Positions 1-10,897 of a stretch of 64,000 nt of DNA are shown here, in pieces. The stretch spans positions 52,335,741 to 52,399,740 of the forward strand of contig CM041465.1 in the NCBI GenBank assembly GCA_023213395.1. Reading direction: 5' to 3'. The DNA comes from Cycas panzhihuaensis (lineage: Eukaryota; Cycadophyta). Under the pieces are notes generated by a model that did not search any database, was not told the origin of the DNA, and worked only from the letters and a program-made list of their open reading frames with translations. A program made the translations under genes and the position numbers. Position 1 is the stretch's first letter. Each line of letters starts with the position of its first letter.

Positions 1-204
1 ATTATAGTAATGGGTCATAAAGAAAATAGATTATATAAGTTTGATGGTATCCCTCTTACCACCAACATAATGTCAGAATCCTACTCAATGACCTAAAATA
101 CATAGCTTGATAAGGGGAAATATGTAATGGTTGAAAATCCCCTTATGTTTAGGAACCAAGAGAATGCTCTCATTTAGAGGAAAATGTTACATCAAATAGC
201 TCCA

Positions 205-1080
205 AAGACTAATCATGGCATCAATGCTTAGGTCACTTAAATATACAAAGCTTGAAGATAATTTCTAGACTTTACATGGTACATGGCTTACCCAAAATTA
301 AGAGATACAATAGCATCTGTGAGGCATGCCTAAAGGGAAAGCAACACAGAAAAAAATTCCCTTCTAAGAATGAATGGAGAGTCTCATAACCATTGGAGTT
401 GGTCCACTCAGATATCTATCAATCCATATTAGTATAATCACTTAATAGAAGTCTATATTTCATGACATTCATATATGACTTCTCTAGGAAAGTGTGGATC
501 TACTTTCTAAGAAACAAGTACTAAGCCTTAGATAAATTCAAAGAGTTCAAAGTTGTAGTTGAAAATGAGAGTGGTATGATAATCAAGACTCTCAAATTTG
601 ACAATGGTAGCAAATATATCTCTAATTAATTTAATAAGTTTTGCAAGGAATATGGCATCAAATGCCAACTTTTAGCACCTTACATACCACAACAAAATGG
701 TATAGATAAGAGGATGAACTAGACATTGGTGAATAAAGGAAAAGTTATGCTTAGTACTACTAATTTTACCATCAAATTTTGGGTTGATGTAATTGTAACT
801 ACTATATACTTAACCAACATAAGTCCCAGTATTGCGATTAGGAACATGACTCCTTAGGATGTTTGGTCAAGATTGAAACCAACTATTGAATATGTGAAGA
901 TATTTGGATGCATGACATATAAACTTATTCTAAAGGAGAATAGAAAGAAGCTTGGTGATAAGAGCTCGAAGTGAATCTTCCTTGGTTATATACCTAGTTG
1001 CAAAGCCTACAAAGTGTTTGATATTATTAGGAATTAAGTATACATAACTCAGGATGTAATATTTGTTGAAGATATATAGG
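205..1080 (+). pseudogene. T1 GAG-pre-integrase and integrase relic
   Basis: The frame reads a GAG-pre-integrase box (LGHLNIQSL near 225-250) and a CEACLKGKQH zinc-type motif near 325. The integrase core follows, with HSD near 410, an FDNGS box near 598-612 holding the second catalytic Asp, and PQQNGIDKRMN near 690-720. The third acidic residue, Glu before RMN in relatives, reads Lys. The C-terminal part resembles the usual copia FLGY...KAYKVFD stretch up to about 1075. Several in-frame TAG/TAA codons break it, so it cannot give a full integrase. Confidence 0.85.
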
Positions 1081-1439
1081 ACTTGAATTCACTCTAAATT
1101 TAGTTTATAGTAGTAGATGAAGCTAGTTCACCTCAAGTACCTCTTGGACAAATTCTAGAGCCACCAATACTAGCCTCCTCTTACATACTAGGTCTTTCAT
1201 TAATTCTAGTAGCCTCCACTCCTATAAAAGAAGCATGCATAACCATGCCACCTATTTTAGTTGATAACCTTCAGGTGGAAGCTAGTAATATTCAGCCACC
1301 TCCCAAGTGGGTTTAATAGTTATTAAATGATGAATCTTCTCCTCCCACAACTGCCAAAAGGCCTTTAAAGGTAAGATACTCCATAAACTTTGCCTTAATA
1401 GTACATGTCCTAGAAACCCCTGAGCCTTTCCATATTTGA

Positions 1440-2187
1440 GGAGGTAATCAAAGACCAAATGTGGAAAGCAACAATGGATGAAGAGATAAAATCCATCATA
1501 AAAAATGAATCTTGGGAGTTGATATAATTACCACCTAAGAAAAAGGTAATTGATTGTAAATGGTTATATAAAACCAAATTCTATATAGATGGTATTACTG
1601 AGCATCATAAAGTTCATCTTATAAAAAAAGTTTTCAAATAATAAGAATGGATTTACTATGAAGAGACCTTTATACCAATGGCCAATATGACCAAATTCCA
1701 CTTGGTAATATCACCTATAACCCAATTTAACTAATTTATCTACCAAATGGATGTGAAACGTGCTTTCCTTAATGGAGAGCTCACAAAAGAGGTTATCTTG
1801 AAGCAACCTCCTGACTATATTTCTCTAGGCCAGAAACACTTAGTTTATAAGCTCAAGAAATCCCTACATGGATTAAAGCAAGCATCATATACTTGGTATA
1901 TAAAGATTGATACCTTCCTCACTCAACATAGATTCAATCATTTATCCTTTCACCCAGACTTATCTATTCAGGTTAGAGATAACTTGATCATAATCACTGT
2001 TCTTTATGTAGATGATCTTATAATCATAAGCAATGATATTGAAGGTATATCTTAGCTTTAGTCAAAACTAAAAAGCAACTTTGAGATAATAAATCTTGGG
2101 TTACTTTATTATTTCCTTGGAATTAAAGTTTGGTAAGAACTAGGTCATATCTTCCTATCCCAAATAAAATATACTAATTGAAAGGAG
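1440..2187 (+). pseudogene. T1 reverse transcriptase relic, N-terminal part
   Basis: Copia RT. It opens with an alternating block like the family's WxxAMxEEIxSI start (1455-1500). An open stretch from 1747 reads MDVKRAFLNGEL, then KSLHGLKQA and the active-site tetrad YVDD (2005-2016). The 1747-2055 stretch is free of stops. Reading continues through a NLG..YFLGIKV block (2090-2130) and stops at 2187, where the LTR of T2 begins. The downstream half resumes after 6095. Confidence 0.9.
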
Positions 2188-2462
2188 TGGATCTAGCCTT
2201 CATTTCCATACACTATACACAAAGGCAAATATGGGAGTCAAAGAGACTTAAGAGAAAGAGTAGCTCTCACAAAATAGAAAGGTGAGAATGAGCCTTTTCC
2301 ATTAAGCTTTTACTTTTATATTGAGAGAGGAAGCATTAGAGTTAGGTGAAATAAAATTATACATAATGCACATGAAAGTGTATTTCACTTAAATAATCTA
2401 ATTTAAAGTTTATTTAGGAACAATTAACTAATGTAATGACCATGTGATGTTAACCTATTTCA
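2188..2462 (-). repeat. T2 LTR, left copy (3' LTR)
   Basis: About 275 bp. It matches 5805-6095 along its length; both contain the AGAGACTTAAGAGAAAGAGTA block, the TGAGAGAGG block and the stretch ending TTAACC. It starts TGG and ends CA. It interrupts the T1 RT frame at 2187. Confidence 0.75.
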
Positions 2463-2929
2463 ATTTATCCCTTAATGGTAGAAGGTCATTTCAACCTATT
2501 TTATTCTATACTATGAGGTTTTTATTTGAGCCTTTTACAAAACAAACTGTTATGATACTTTTATGGAAAACCCTTATGGGGAAGAAAACCCACAAAATTT
2601 CTAATCTATTAACTTGGCCAAGGTGGATCTTTAAATGAAGCCAGATAGCTAATTAATACAATGAACTTTATAGCTAAAATCTATTAAGTCTTCATATACC
2701 ATTTGATCATCCCCCATGCCTTTTCAGGTCCATACTTAGGAACTATATAAGCCCAAAAGATGGTGCTAGATGTGCATACATTGATTGGGAGTCACAACTT
2801 ATATCCTTTGATGCTCTATTGCTAGATTCTAAGATTTTGAATAACTATTGAGTATCTCCCCTCTTAAATTTTAGAATCTAGATATCAAATTTAGTAACAT
2901 CATTAAATTAGTATAAAGGCATCTTGGAG

Positions 2930-3525
2930 TTAAATCTAAGCAATTAATCTTTAATCTTTGCAAAGATAACATCTCTAGTGATGATGATTTTGCATTGTAA
3001 AGGTAGAAAAACTTTGTACCCCTTTTTTTCCATAGGGTATCTGACAAAGATACGTTTGAGGGCTATATATTAGAGCTTATTTTTGTGTTTCTTCAAAATG
3101 TGAGTATAATAAATAGACCCAAAAATTCTAAAGTGGGAGATAGTAGGTATTTGTCTATACCACATTTCATATAGAGAGGGGCCAAGCTTGAAGGGACTAA
3201 TAGTGTTGATGCAATACATGATAATCCAGATAGCCTTATCCCAAAGATATACATGGACATTCTTATATACCAACATAGCATAAACCATGTTCATGATGGT
3301 CCTGTTCATGTGCTCGATAACTCTATTCTATTAAGATGTACATATAATAGAAGTTTGATGTTTAATCCCATGGTGGCATAAATATAATTCAAACTCATTG
3401 GAGGTATACTCACCACTATTATTAGTCTTGAATATTTTGATCTTGAATCCTAATTCATTCTTCATGTGGGTTTTGAAAGCTTTAAACATGGAAAAGGCTT
3501 CATCTTTCTTTGTAAGAAAGGACAC
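2930..3525 (-). pseudogene. T2 integrase relic
   Basis: On the - strand, 3525-3331 reads the copia integrase core, with a NSGEYTSNEFE box where Asp of the DNGGE motif has become Asn. After one break, 3309-3070 reads MNRTIMNMVYAML through a FRIFG box, the family's post-catalytic part. A C-terminal stretch with KGYKVF and TRDVIF-like words runs to about 2930. No RT follows. Instead there is a purine-rich tract (about 2854-2868) and some 390 bp of unassigned sequence up to the 3' LTR. Confidence 0.8.
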
Positions 3526-3739
3526 CTATACTTTCTTGGTAAAAGCATCAGTGAAAGTAATATAGTACCACTTTTGTTTAAGAGAAGGGATGGGCATAAG
3601 ACCATATATATCTAAGTGTACAAGCTACAAAGGTTGGCTAGATTTCTACTGACTACTATGAAAGGGTTATCTTTAAGATTTGTCAATGATACATGCTTCA
3701 TATTTGAAGGGCTTAGAGAAGAGCCTAGGTATATTAGTA

Positions 3740-5290
3740 AGAGTGGCATGTAGTTTTTGATATGGCCTATATGAGCATGCCATAAGGCCTCTTAAGATAA
3801 CTTTTGAGGAGTCAGGGTTGTAGTAAAAGCAAATTCATAATTAACATAGTTGGCTTTAGAGAATGGTGAGCCAGTTAGGAAAAAAAATTTGCCATCAAAA
3901 ATTCTAATTATAACCACAACATTTGAAGGAGGGTAAATGATAAAGAGAGTTTAATTGTTTATAGTTATAGTCATATCAAATCCACAAGAGACAAAGGTAG
4001 ATAGGGAGAGTAGGTTCTACTTCAGAGTAGGAATATATAAAACATCAACAAGAGTAAAATCTGTAAGGCCTAGGAATTTCAGGTAAATAATTCTAAGTCT
4101 TTTGACTAGCTAAGATGATTTGTCAGCTATGTATACAACACCATGAACTTTAGGTTTAAAATCTTAAAAGAACTAGTGATGTCAAGTCATATGTTATGTT
4201 GCTCTAGTATCCATGATCTAAGATGAAGTATTTGAGATGGCACTATTGGCAACTCCAAATGATAAAAGCAAAAGTAAATAAGTATAACCACAATGAGCCT
4301 CAATATTCTTAGTGGATCTATCAATAACATTTGATGAAGTAGCCCTAATTCTTTGAAGGTATGCATGAGGAAATTATATTCCATCAAAAGTATCTTTGAA
4401 ATAAGTATCATCAACATTATATGTACCATGATACTATTTATAGATTGGTAGTTTGATGGTGGAAGTTTTATAATTTTTTGTATAGTGTCCTTTTCTATGA
4501 TACCTTTGGAATATAATTATTTAATTTCTAGTCCCATAAAAAGTATTGGGCTTCTTTGATTGTCTCTGATTGCTAGATTTGGATCTAGGTTGATTATTTT
4601 AGCCTTGGTCTTAAGACTATTTTTACTGGTGTTGGGGAGTCTGTTGTCCATGATGACATTGTCCTTGTTATCTACTTCTACCTCTTCTACGAGAATCACT
4701 ACCTATGTAAGAGGATTGACCTTGATTTTTGGTATAAAAAGGATCTTCCACTTCAAAAGTAGCATCACTAGGATCTGTATAGTGGCAAAGTTGGTATTAA
4801 AAGTCTTATAAAATTCAATGAACTTATCAACAAGATCTTCAAAGTTAGGGTCTTCAAGGTGCCACTAGATTGAAGACGTCCTAATAGATTTTTGTAATCT
4901 AAGATATGAAGATATAACCAAATTAAGAAAGTCCATGTAATATATTGAGTCTTAAAGTCTTTATCGATAACTTACTTAATGAGATGAAGGATATTAATTA
5001 TTTCACTTATATATCATTGTTGCATTTTTAATTTGTTCATATTCAACACTAAGTGAACAAATTCTAAGTCTAATTTAGTGTTAAAGTTCTTCTTGAGAAC
5101 TTTAATAACTTTCCATGATGTATCATGTATAACTTCATTAATAAGGGTATGTAGGGAATAATCAATAACAAGAAGTATCCTTGCATAAATTTTATTATCA
5201 TTAAGTTCCCATTAGTGTTTACCTGTAGTATTAGTGGGAGGAGTTCTTTCAGAGGCATGTTTGGTAGCAGTGGTAGTAATAATTAGTATA
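3740..5290 (-). pseudogene. T2 gag, protease and GAG-pre-integrase relic
   Basis: The - strand reading shows a zinc-knuckle-like RYHRKGHYTKNY (about 4510-4475) in which the Cys positions now read Tyr, a SWIMDTRAT*HMT protease box (about 4215-4180) resembling the family's WxxDTGAxxHM, and an EALWHAHIGH GAG-pre-integrase box near 3790. Upstream to about 5290 is gag-like sequence with scattered stops. Frames shift several times and no continuous product is possible. Confidence 0.65.
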
Positions 5291-5804
5291 AGTTACATGT
5301 GATATCTTTAAAGACATTCAAACTTTGTAGTATTTCTAACTTCAATAAATTACATATCTTAATTTTCTTTCCCTTTAAGAAAATAATTCATATTTTGCTT
5401 AAACTATGAAGATATAATGTCTTTTGAGAAGGGACAAAATAAATAGGAGACTATAAAAGTGATTGCAATAAATAACCAATCACTATTTACAAATGGGAGA
5501 TGTAATGAAGAAGTGTAGTAGAAGGAAGAATAAAGAAGTAAGAATGGTTACTAAAAGATGAAGGGAGAAACTTAGAGAAAAGTCACCAACAATATAAATA
5601 TGAGAACTACTATGATGAAAATTGACCACCAACACTTATAGCAAATATTAACCTGATATAGTAGGAATATAATAAGCACTATGATTATGATTTCACTATG
5701 GATCACTATTTATAAATAAGTAAGTGATTAATATACAAGATTATAGGCCAATGTAGAGCTGTTATCATTGAGTATACATAGCTTTGGAACTTAAATATAC
5801 GATA
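5291..5804. other. T2 leader, no gene seen
   Basis: AT-rich sequence between the T2 gag relic and its 5' LTR. Nothing coding is recognised. A TATATCAGG word near 5655 on the - strand is a possible degenerate tRNA-Met primer site, as noted for T2. Confidence 0.4.
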
Positions 5805-6095
5805 TGTAATCCAGATTTCACTTCCATGCACTATACAATAAGTTAAATATGGGAGAAAGAGAGACTTAAGAGAAAGAGTATCTCTCACAAAATGAGAGGA
5901 GGTGAGAATAAGCCTCCTCTATTGAGCTTTACGTTTATATTGAGAGAGGGAGTATTAGAGTTAGGTGAAATGAAATTATATATAATACATATGAAAGTGC
6001 ATTTCACTTAAGTGATCTAATTTAAAGTTCATTTAAGACCCTTTTAGGAATAATCAACTAATGTAATGACTTTGTGACATTAACCCATTTTATCA
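5805..6095 (-). repeat. T2 LTR, right copy (5' LTR)
   Basis: About 291 bp, partner of 2188-2462, starting TGTAATCC and ending ATCA. The T1 copia frame resumes immediately to its right at 6096. Confidence 0.75.
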
Positions 6096-6876
6096 ATAAG
6101 CTCTTACAAAGATTTAGGATAACAGATCACATGCTAATATTAATTTCTATAGTAATAGGAACTAAGTTGAACCTGGATGAGCAATGAAAGTCATTTGATC
6201 CCACTTTATACTAGCAGTTAGTTAAGAGTCTTATCTATCTCACCCATACTCTACTAGATATATCATATGTAGCTGAGATCTGTTATAGGTACATGTCATA
6301 ACCCAAAGCATCCCATTAGAAATCCACAACTAGGATTCTTAAATACATTTATGGTATACATCAGTTTGGTCTTGATTATAACCAAATTGAATCTCCTATC
6401 TTGAAAGGACATACAGATGCTAATTGGGCAAGTTGCCAAGAAACTCACCACTCAACTTCAAGATATTATTTTGATATGAATTTAGCTGTAATCTATTAGA
6501 GTTATAAGAAGTATCCAAATATTGCCCTTTCCTCCACCAAAGTAGAATATAAAGTAGTTGTCCATGTTACAATAGAGTTGATTTGGATTAAAAATATTTT
6601 CATCCAGCTTGGACTTCAACAATATGCATCCATCATTCTCTATTGTGATAATCAAAGTGTGTTGAAGATAATGAAAAATCTAGTTTTCCATTCTAGAATC
6701 AATCATATTGAGGTTTATCATCACTTCATCTATGAACACATATAGAATGGAGAAGTCAATATCATTTATTAGCTAACTAAGGACTAGGTTGCAGACATCT
6801 TCATTAAGGAACTTGGTAAACTAAAGTTTAAATGGTTTTGACATAACCTCGACATCAGAAGAAATGAAGTTTCCAT
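6096..6876 (+). pseudogene. T1 RNase H relic (C-terminal pol)
   Basis: This continues T1 pol after T2. It reads the copia RT-RNase H join (LVKSLIYLTHTLLDISY near 6210-6260), a GHTDANWASC box near 6405 with the first catalytic Asp, SSTKVEY near 6530 (Glu present), CDNQSV near 6645 and the final VADIFIKEL near 6790. It ends about 10 bp before the purine tract. Several TAG codons break it. Confidence 0.85.
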
Positions 6877-6877
6877 T

Positions 6878-6886
6878 AAAGGAGGG
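6878..6886 (+). other. T1 polypurine tract
   Basis: AAAGGAGGG lies just after the RNase H relic and just before the inferred 3' LTR start (TATTAAAACATT, probably once TGTTAAAACATT). It has the position and composition of the plus-strand primer site. Confidence 0.7.
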
Positions 6887-7100
6887 TATTAAAACATTAT
6901 AATGTTACCCTTATTTCAATGTAATTTATGTACATTATATGAATATTATATACTATAGGTGATCCTTATTATAAATTTAATCATATTATATAATTATATT
7001 AGGTCCACTGTATCTGCTGTTAAGTTGGCCAATGATATTCATGTAAAATTTAATGGGATGCTTATAAATTAAGCCCTACCTAATTCATTTGTATATTGGA

Positions 7101-7420
7101 TGAAGTAAATTGGGAGTAGAGGGGAATAAGATTTATTTATAATTGTAAAAGTATCTAATATAAAGAATATAAAGATCAATATTAGGTATCTATTGTAATA
7201 AAATTTTAGCATAATGGTAGTGTTGGTAAACACCTTTAGCCAAAAGCTACTTATTTATAGTTGGGAGTTGGGAGGGAACCCACCATCTACCAACACTTTG
7301 AAATTTAAAATAATAATTTAAAATATATACCTGATGGCTATTGGAGGCTATTGATAGCTTGTAAAGTCATAAGATAACTTATGCACACCTTTAATAAAAT
7401 AATAAATATTATTACTAATA
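7101..7420 (-). repeat. T3 LTR, left copy (3' LTR)
   Basis: 320 bp; partner of 10304-10635. It shares the CACTTATTTAT..TTGGGAGG block and ends ATTACTAATA. The TSD TTGGA is directly left and the purine tract directly right. Confidence 0.85.
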
Positions 7421-7430
7421 TTCTCCTCCA

Positions 7431-8135
7431 TAGTGTTCATTATGTGTAACACCAAGCTTCTCTTTAAATTTATGGAACTTGAACTTTAGAAAGACCTTAG
7501 GGAAGAGATCTACTACTTATTCCTTTACTTTATAATAAACTAATTTCATATCACCATCCTGTATTGATGCCATTGTAATGTACGCCTCTTCAAGAATGTG
7601 AGGCTTATATAGTTCCCAAGCTTGTCTTAGTAGGATAAAGTTGACTTGATTTGAATAAGTAGATTTAGAAGATTCAACTTCATTAGGATCTTTGTCTTTC
7701 TCAACTTTTACCTTGTAGTGATTATCTACTTTGTTTGATTTATTAAGTCTATGGTATAAACAATATTATCAAATACAATATCATGATCCTATTATAACAT
7801 CTATCCCATAGATAACATATCTAGTTTCCCTTAATTCAATAGTAGTGGCTTCCCCATGAATCAATTCCAAAGTTTCTCATACATTCTTTGATGTAGTTAT
7901 TTCACTTATGCTTGAGAATATATGGTTATCCAATGCAAAAAATATTAACACTAATGCTTCATTGTCTTTCTTCACATTTTCTTTAAGGATTTGCTCATCT
8001 TCTAAGGTAGTATTGTCACCTAAGTCATTGTAACTATCATTCAAAAAAATCTAAAGATTTTTAACAATAAAAATTAATTTTCTCTAAAGTAGAAAATTTG
8101 TTCTATCAAACATAGGTATAAGCATATCATCAAGA
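7431..8135 (-). pseudogene. T3 gag start joined to RNase H tail
   Basis: On the - strand about 8135-7840 reads a copia gag N-terminus (IPMFDRTNFLL, later ALDNHIFSSISEITTSK). About 7610-7431 reads the end of RNase H (LVYYKVKE*VVDLFPK and FKEKLGV), directly before the purine tract. The middle of gag, protease, integrase and most of RT-RNase H are missing. Between the two relics (7840-7610) is short gag-like sequence rich in Asp, Lys and Glu codons. Confidence 0.65.
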
Positions 8136-8159
8136 TTTATTTCCATTATAAAAAACTTT

Positions 8160-10286
8160 AATATATAATCCAAATAAAATACATATTTATATGTCAAAAT
8201 AAATTTTGTATGTGGTCTTATTAATCAAATAATATTTTTTTTAACATTAGATGAAAAATAACTTGAAATTGAAATACAATAAACCTATTTCCAAAAGAAA
8301 TAAATATGAGATAATTGAGCTTTCAAATTAATACCAATAAGGTTTCTTTTTAATAGATAAAAGTAACTTTGAAAATGAAATTAAATGAATCTCTTTAAAT
8401 GAAATAAGTATAAGATAAATGAACCCTTTTTTAATGAAATGAATATGGAACCAATAATCTTTCAAAGTGATACAAATAAACTCCAAAGTAGTATGAAATG
8501 AAAAGAAAATGAGATAGCCTTTGAATGAGCCTTAAAATTACAATCAAATGCACTTTATTTGAGTTTTTTAAGATGCAAAAAGATAGCCTTGAATGTTGCC
8601 TTAAATGCACTTTAAAATACATTTCAAAAAGAATCAAGTTAACCCTTAAATAAGCAAAATAAGCTTGATATGAGCTTTAAAGTAAATTGAATGACCTATA
8701 AAATGAAATAACAACTTTAAAATAAAGCTATTTAGGGTTTAGAAAATACTAGTTTACGAAGTAGTATCCAAAGATTATTTTCTCCTTCAAGAGGCCATAT
8801 TTCATTATAAATTTATAAAACTCAAATGTGTGCCTCAAAACATCAAGTGAAATGAATCAAAGATTGATTAGTATCTCAATATGATGTAAATATACTTAGA
8901 TAGAACTTAAAAAAAAACTCAAAATAGTAAGAAAGAGCTCAAACTTAGGTCAAATAGAAGGGATAACTTTAGCAGCCTAAAACTCCTACAAACCACTTCA
9001 AATCATAATAAAAATATCTTTAGTATGTAGATTAGTGAATTAGATTTCCAATGAATTTAGTCATTAAAAAAATTGACTCTTGGATCAAAAGTCATATGCA
9101 AAATAATAAAGACACTTTTTTATGGTAAGAAAAGTAAATTGGGGATGGGGTTAAGCCCCTCTGAATCAGAGCCCCTGGTCACTTGGAGGGCAAATATGAC
9201 TATTTGCTAGCCTGTAAAGGGGGCTAGAGAACTCCAAATATTATGAAAAGTAATTAAACATTTTAAAAACTAAATTAATTAAAAATAACTTATAAACTTT
9301 AGAATTTAGGTTTAAAAAATCAAAGGTAGAGGTCATATGGGGGCAAATATGGTTGTGGATGGGGGGCTAAATGGGCCCTAACTCAAATAATATTAAATTT
9401 AATTAAATTTCACTAAAATTTAGAACTTTATAATAAATAAAAGTAATTTAAAAAAATAAAAAAGAACGTTTATGAAATGTATAGGTTTGCATATAGACTA
9501 AAACTTCAATCACTCATAACTTCATGATATTGATCAGATCTATATGAAATTTTAGAGATAAAGGTGCAAGATCAAGATAGAGACACCTCTAAAATTTTAT
9601 AGAGAATGGTGGTCAAATGAGAAAGTTTCAGTGAAGCTTTAACACATAACTAAAATTGCTCATAGGGCTCATTCAGCTCACAGAAGTGACAGATTAAGAC
9701 AAACTTTTAGAGGTAGATAGAGATACCTACTATAGAGTTGTAGGTCAAATTTCATAAGATTTTTATAACTATAGATAGAGAATAGATGATTTTACATAAA
9801 TAGCTCGGGGTTTAAGCATGCAACAAGAGTGGGCAAGCTTCTAGAGGTAATATCTCCTTGTAGGAGTGACAAAAATTGAAACCATCAAATTTGGTGCAAA
9901 GCTAACTTAGAGAGATTCTAAACAATTCTTATTTGATATAGTTTGGATCATTGTGGAGAGCACACCATCCTATAGAATTTTAAGTTTCTTGAAAAACCTT
10001 AAAAAAAATGAAAAATCAATTAAATCTTAAAAAATATTAAATGAAACATAGATATAATGACTTCAAAAGAATGTTGAGCTAATTATACCAACTATTATTG
10101 CATAGATCTAAGAAAATATAGATTATATTAAACATATGAATTCAAATAGTCAAATATTTAATAAAATAATATAAAAAACTATTAATAAACTTTATAAAAT
10201 ATAATACTTTCCATGAATAGTTTTTAATAAATCTCCTCTTTGAAATAAATAAATCTTTGATTTGATGTTAAATGTAGCTAACCTAA
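8160..10286. other. T3 leader region, no gene seen
   Basis: About 2.1 kb between the T3 gag start and its PBS. AT-rich with short GC islands (9130-9240 and 9335-9380). No coding relic, LTR pair or terminal inverted repeat was recognised. It is long for a copia leader, so an old unrecognised insertion is possible. Confidence 0.4.
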
Positions 10287-10301
10287 GAAGCTCTAATACT
10301 A
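10287..10301 (-). other. T3 primer binding site
   Basis: On the - strand TAGTATTAGAGCTTC, close to the TGGTATCAGAGC complementary to plant initiator tRNA-Met, starts two bases after the 5' LTR end. Confidence 0.75.
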
Positions 10302-10303
10302 AA

Positions 10304-10635
10304 CGAAGTAAATAGGGAGTGAAGCAGAATAAGATTTATTCCATATTTACAAAAGAATATAACATAAAGAACCTATAGATCAATATTAGATATCCATTGT
10401 AATAGAATTTTGGCATAATGATAGTGTTGATAAATACCTTTGGGCAAAATCCACTTATTTATGGTTGGGAGGTTGGGAGGGAATCCGCCATCCATTAACA
10501 CTTTCTAAATTCAAAATAATAATTTAAAATATATACTTGATAGCTATTGGAGATTGTTGGTAGCTATTGATAACTCGTGAAGTCCCAAGATAATTATGCA
10601 CACCTTTAATAAGATAATAAATATTATTACTAATA
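10304..10635 (-). repeat. T3 LTR, right copy (5' LTR)
   Basis: 332 bp, partner of 7101-7420. It begins CGAAGTAAAT where the partner has TGAAGTAAAT, and ends ATTACTAATA, followed by TSD TTGGA. Confidence 0.85.
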
Positions 10636-10897
10636 TTGGATATTTGTTTATGTAGAAGCTCTACTAGTTTGGAGCCTTACATGATAACAAATTCACCTAT
10701 AAACCATTGTATATCTCAATTCTACTCTCAGTTTAAATGATTATTGCTTTATTTCAGTAGTTTAGCTTTGTATTGTATTATATGCACATATATTTTAGAT
10801 CTTGGATGAGTTTAACAGTCACTATATATATCTTGATGTAAAGTTATATTACCAAAAATAAAGGCCTATCTATTCAAAGCTTTCTATTATAATTAAT

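Larger units (their letters stand above)
2188..6095 (-). mobile_element. T2: nested Ty1/copia retrotransposon lacking reverse transcriptase
   Basis: Two direct repeats, 2188-2462 and 5805-6095, bracket copia coding relics that read on the - strand. The order is gag (about 5290-4500), a decayed zinc knuckle (about 4510-4475), protease (about 4200), GAG-pre-integrase (about 3790) and integrase (3525-2930). Downstream of integrase only some 470 bp remain before the 3' LTR, with no RT or RNase H recognised, so pol seems to have lost its second half. Flanking 5-mers are AGGAG and ATAAG, a poor TSD match. A TATATCAGG motif near 5655 on the - strand could be an alternative PBS, which would make the 5' LTR longer than the repeat given here. 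Confidence 0.75.
7101..10635 (-). mobile_element. T3: nested copia deletion derivative
   Basis: LTRs 7101-7420 and 10304-10635 match over their whole length and are flanked by a perfect 5-bp TSD, TTGGA (7096-7100 and 10636-10640). On the - strand a tRNA-Met-type PBS (TAGTATTAGAGC) lies next to the 5' LTR and a purine tract (GGAGGAGAA, 7421-7429) next to the 3' LTR. Between them are only a gag N-terminal relic (about 8135-7840) and the last part of RNase H (about 7610-7431). Protease, integrase and RT are absent, so it is a non-autonomous or internally deleted copy. Confidence 0.85.
1..10896 (+). mobile_element. T1: Ty1/copia retrotransposon, 5' truncated by window, split by two nested copias
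   Basis: Decayed copia element read on the + strand. Pieces in order: GAG-pre-integrase and integrase (about 205-1080), reverse transcriptase (1440-2187), then after the nested T2 the rest of RT and RNase H (6101-6870), a purine tract (6878-6886), and a 3' LTR from about 6887 that is split by T3 and finishes near 10896. The order IN before RT is the copia hallmark. The 5' LTR, gag and protease lie left of the window. T1 sits inside the RT of the Tat-type element A, whose frame begins directly after its LTR at 10898. The exact LTR end and TSD are not resolved. Confidence 0.85.
6887..10896 (+). repeat. T1 3' LTR, split by T3 (parts 6887-7100 and 10641-10896)
   Basis: The start is set by the purine tract. 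T3 with its TSD interrupts it at 7100/10636. The right edge is inferred from the point where the Tat-type RT frame of element A starts (ATG-like codon at 10898). The two parts sum to about 470 bp. The other T1 LTR is outside the window, so the end cannot be checked by comparison. Confidence 0.6.

Noticed and set aside
9130-9400. Possible separate transposon in the T3 leader, from the G+C change
   Set aside because: No terminal inverted repeats or target duplication could be found by eye.
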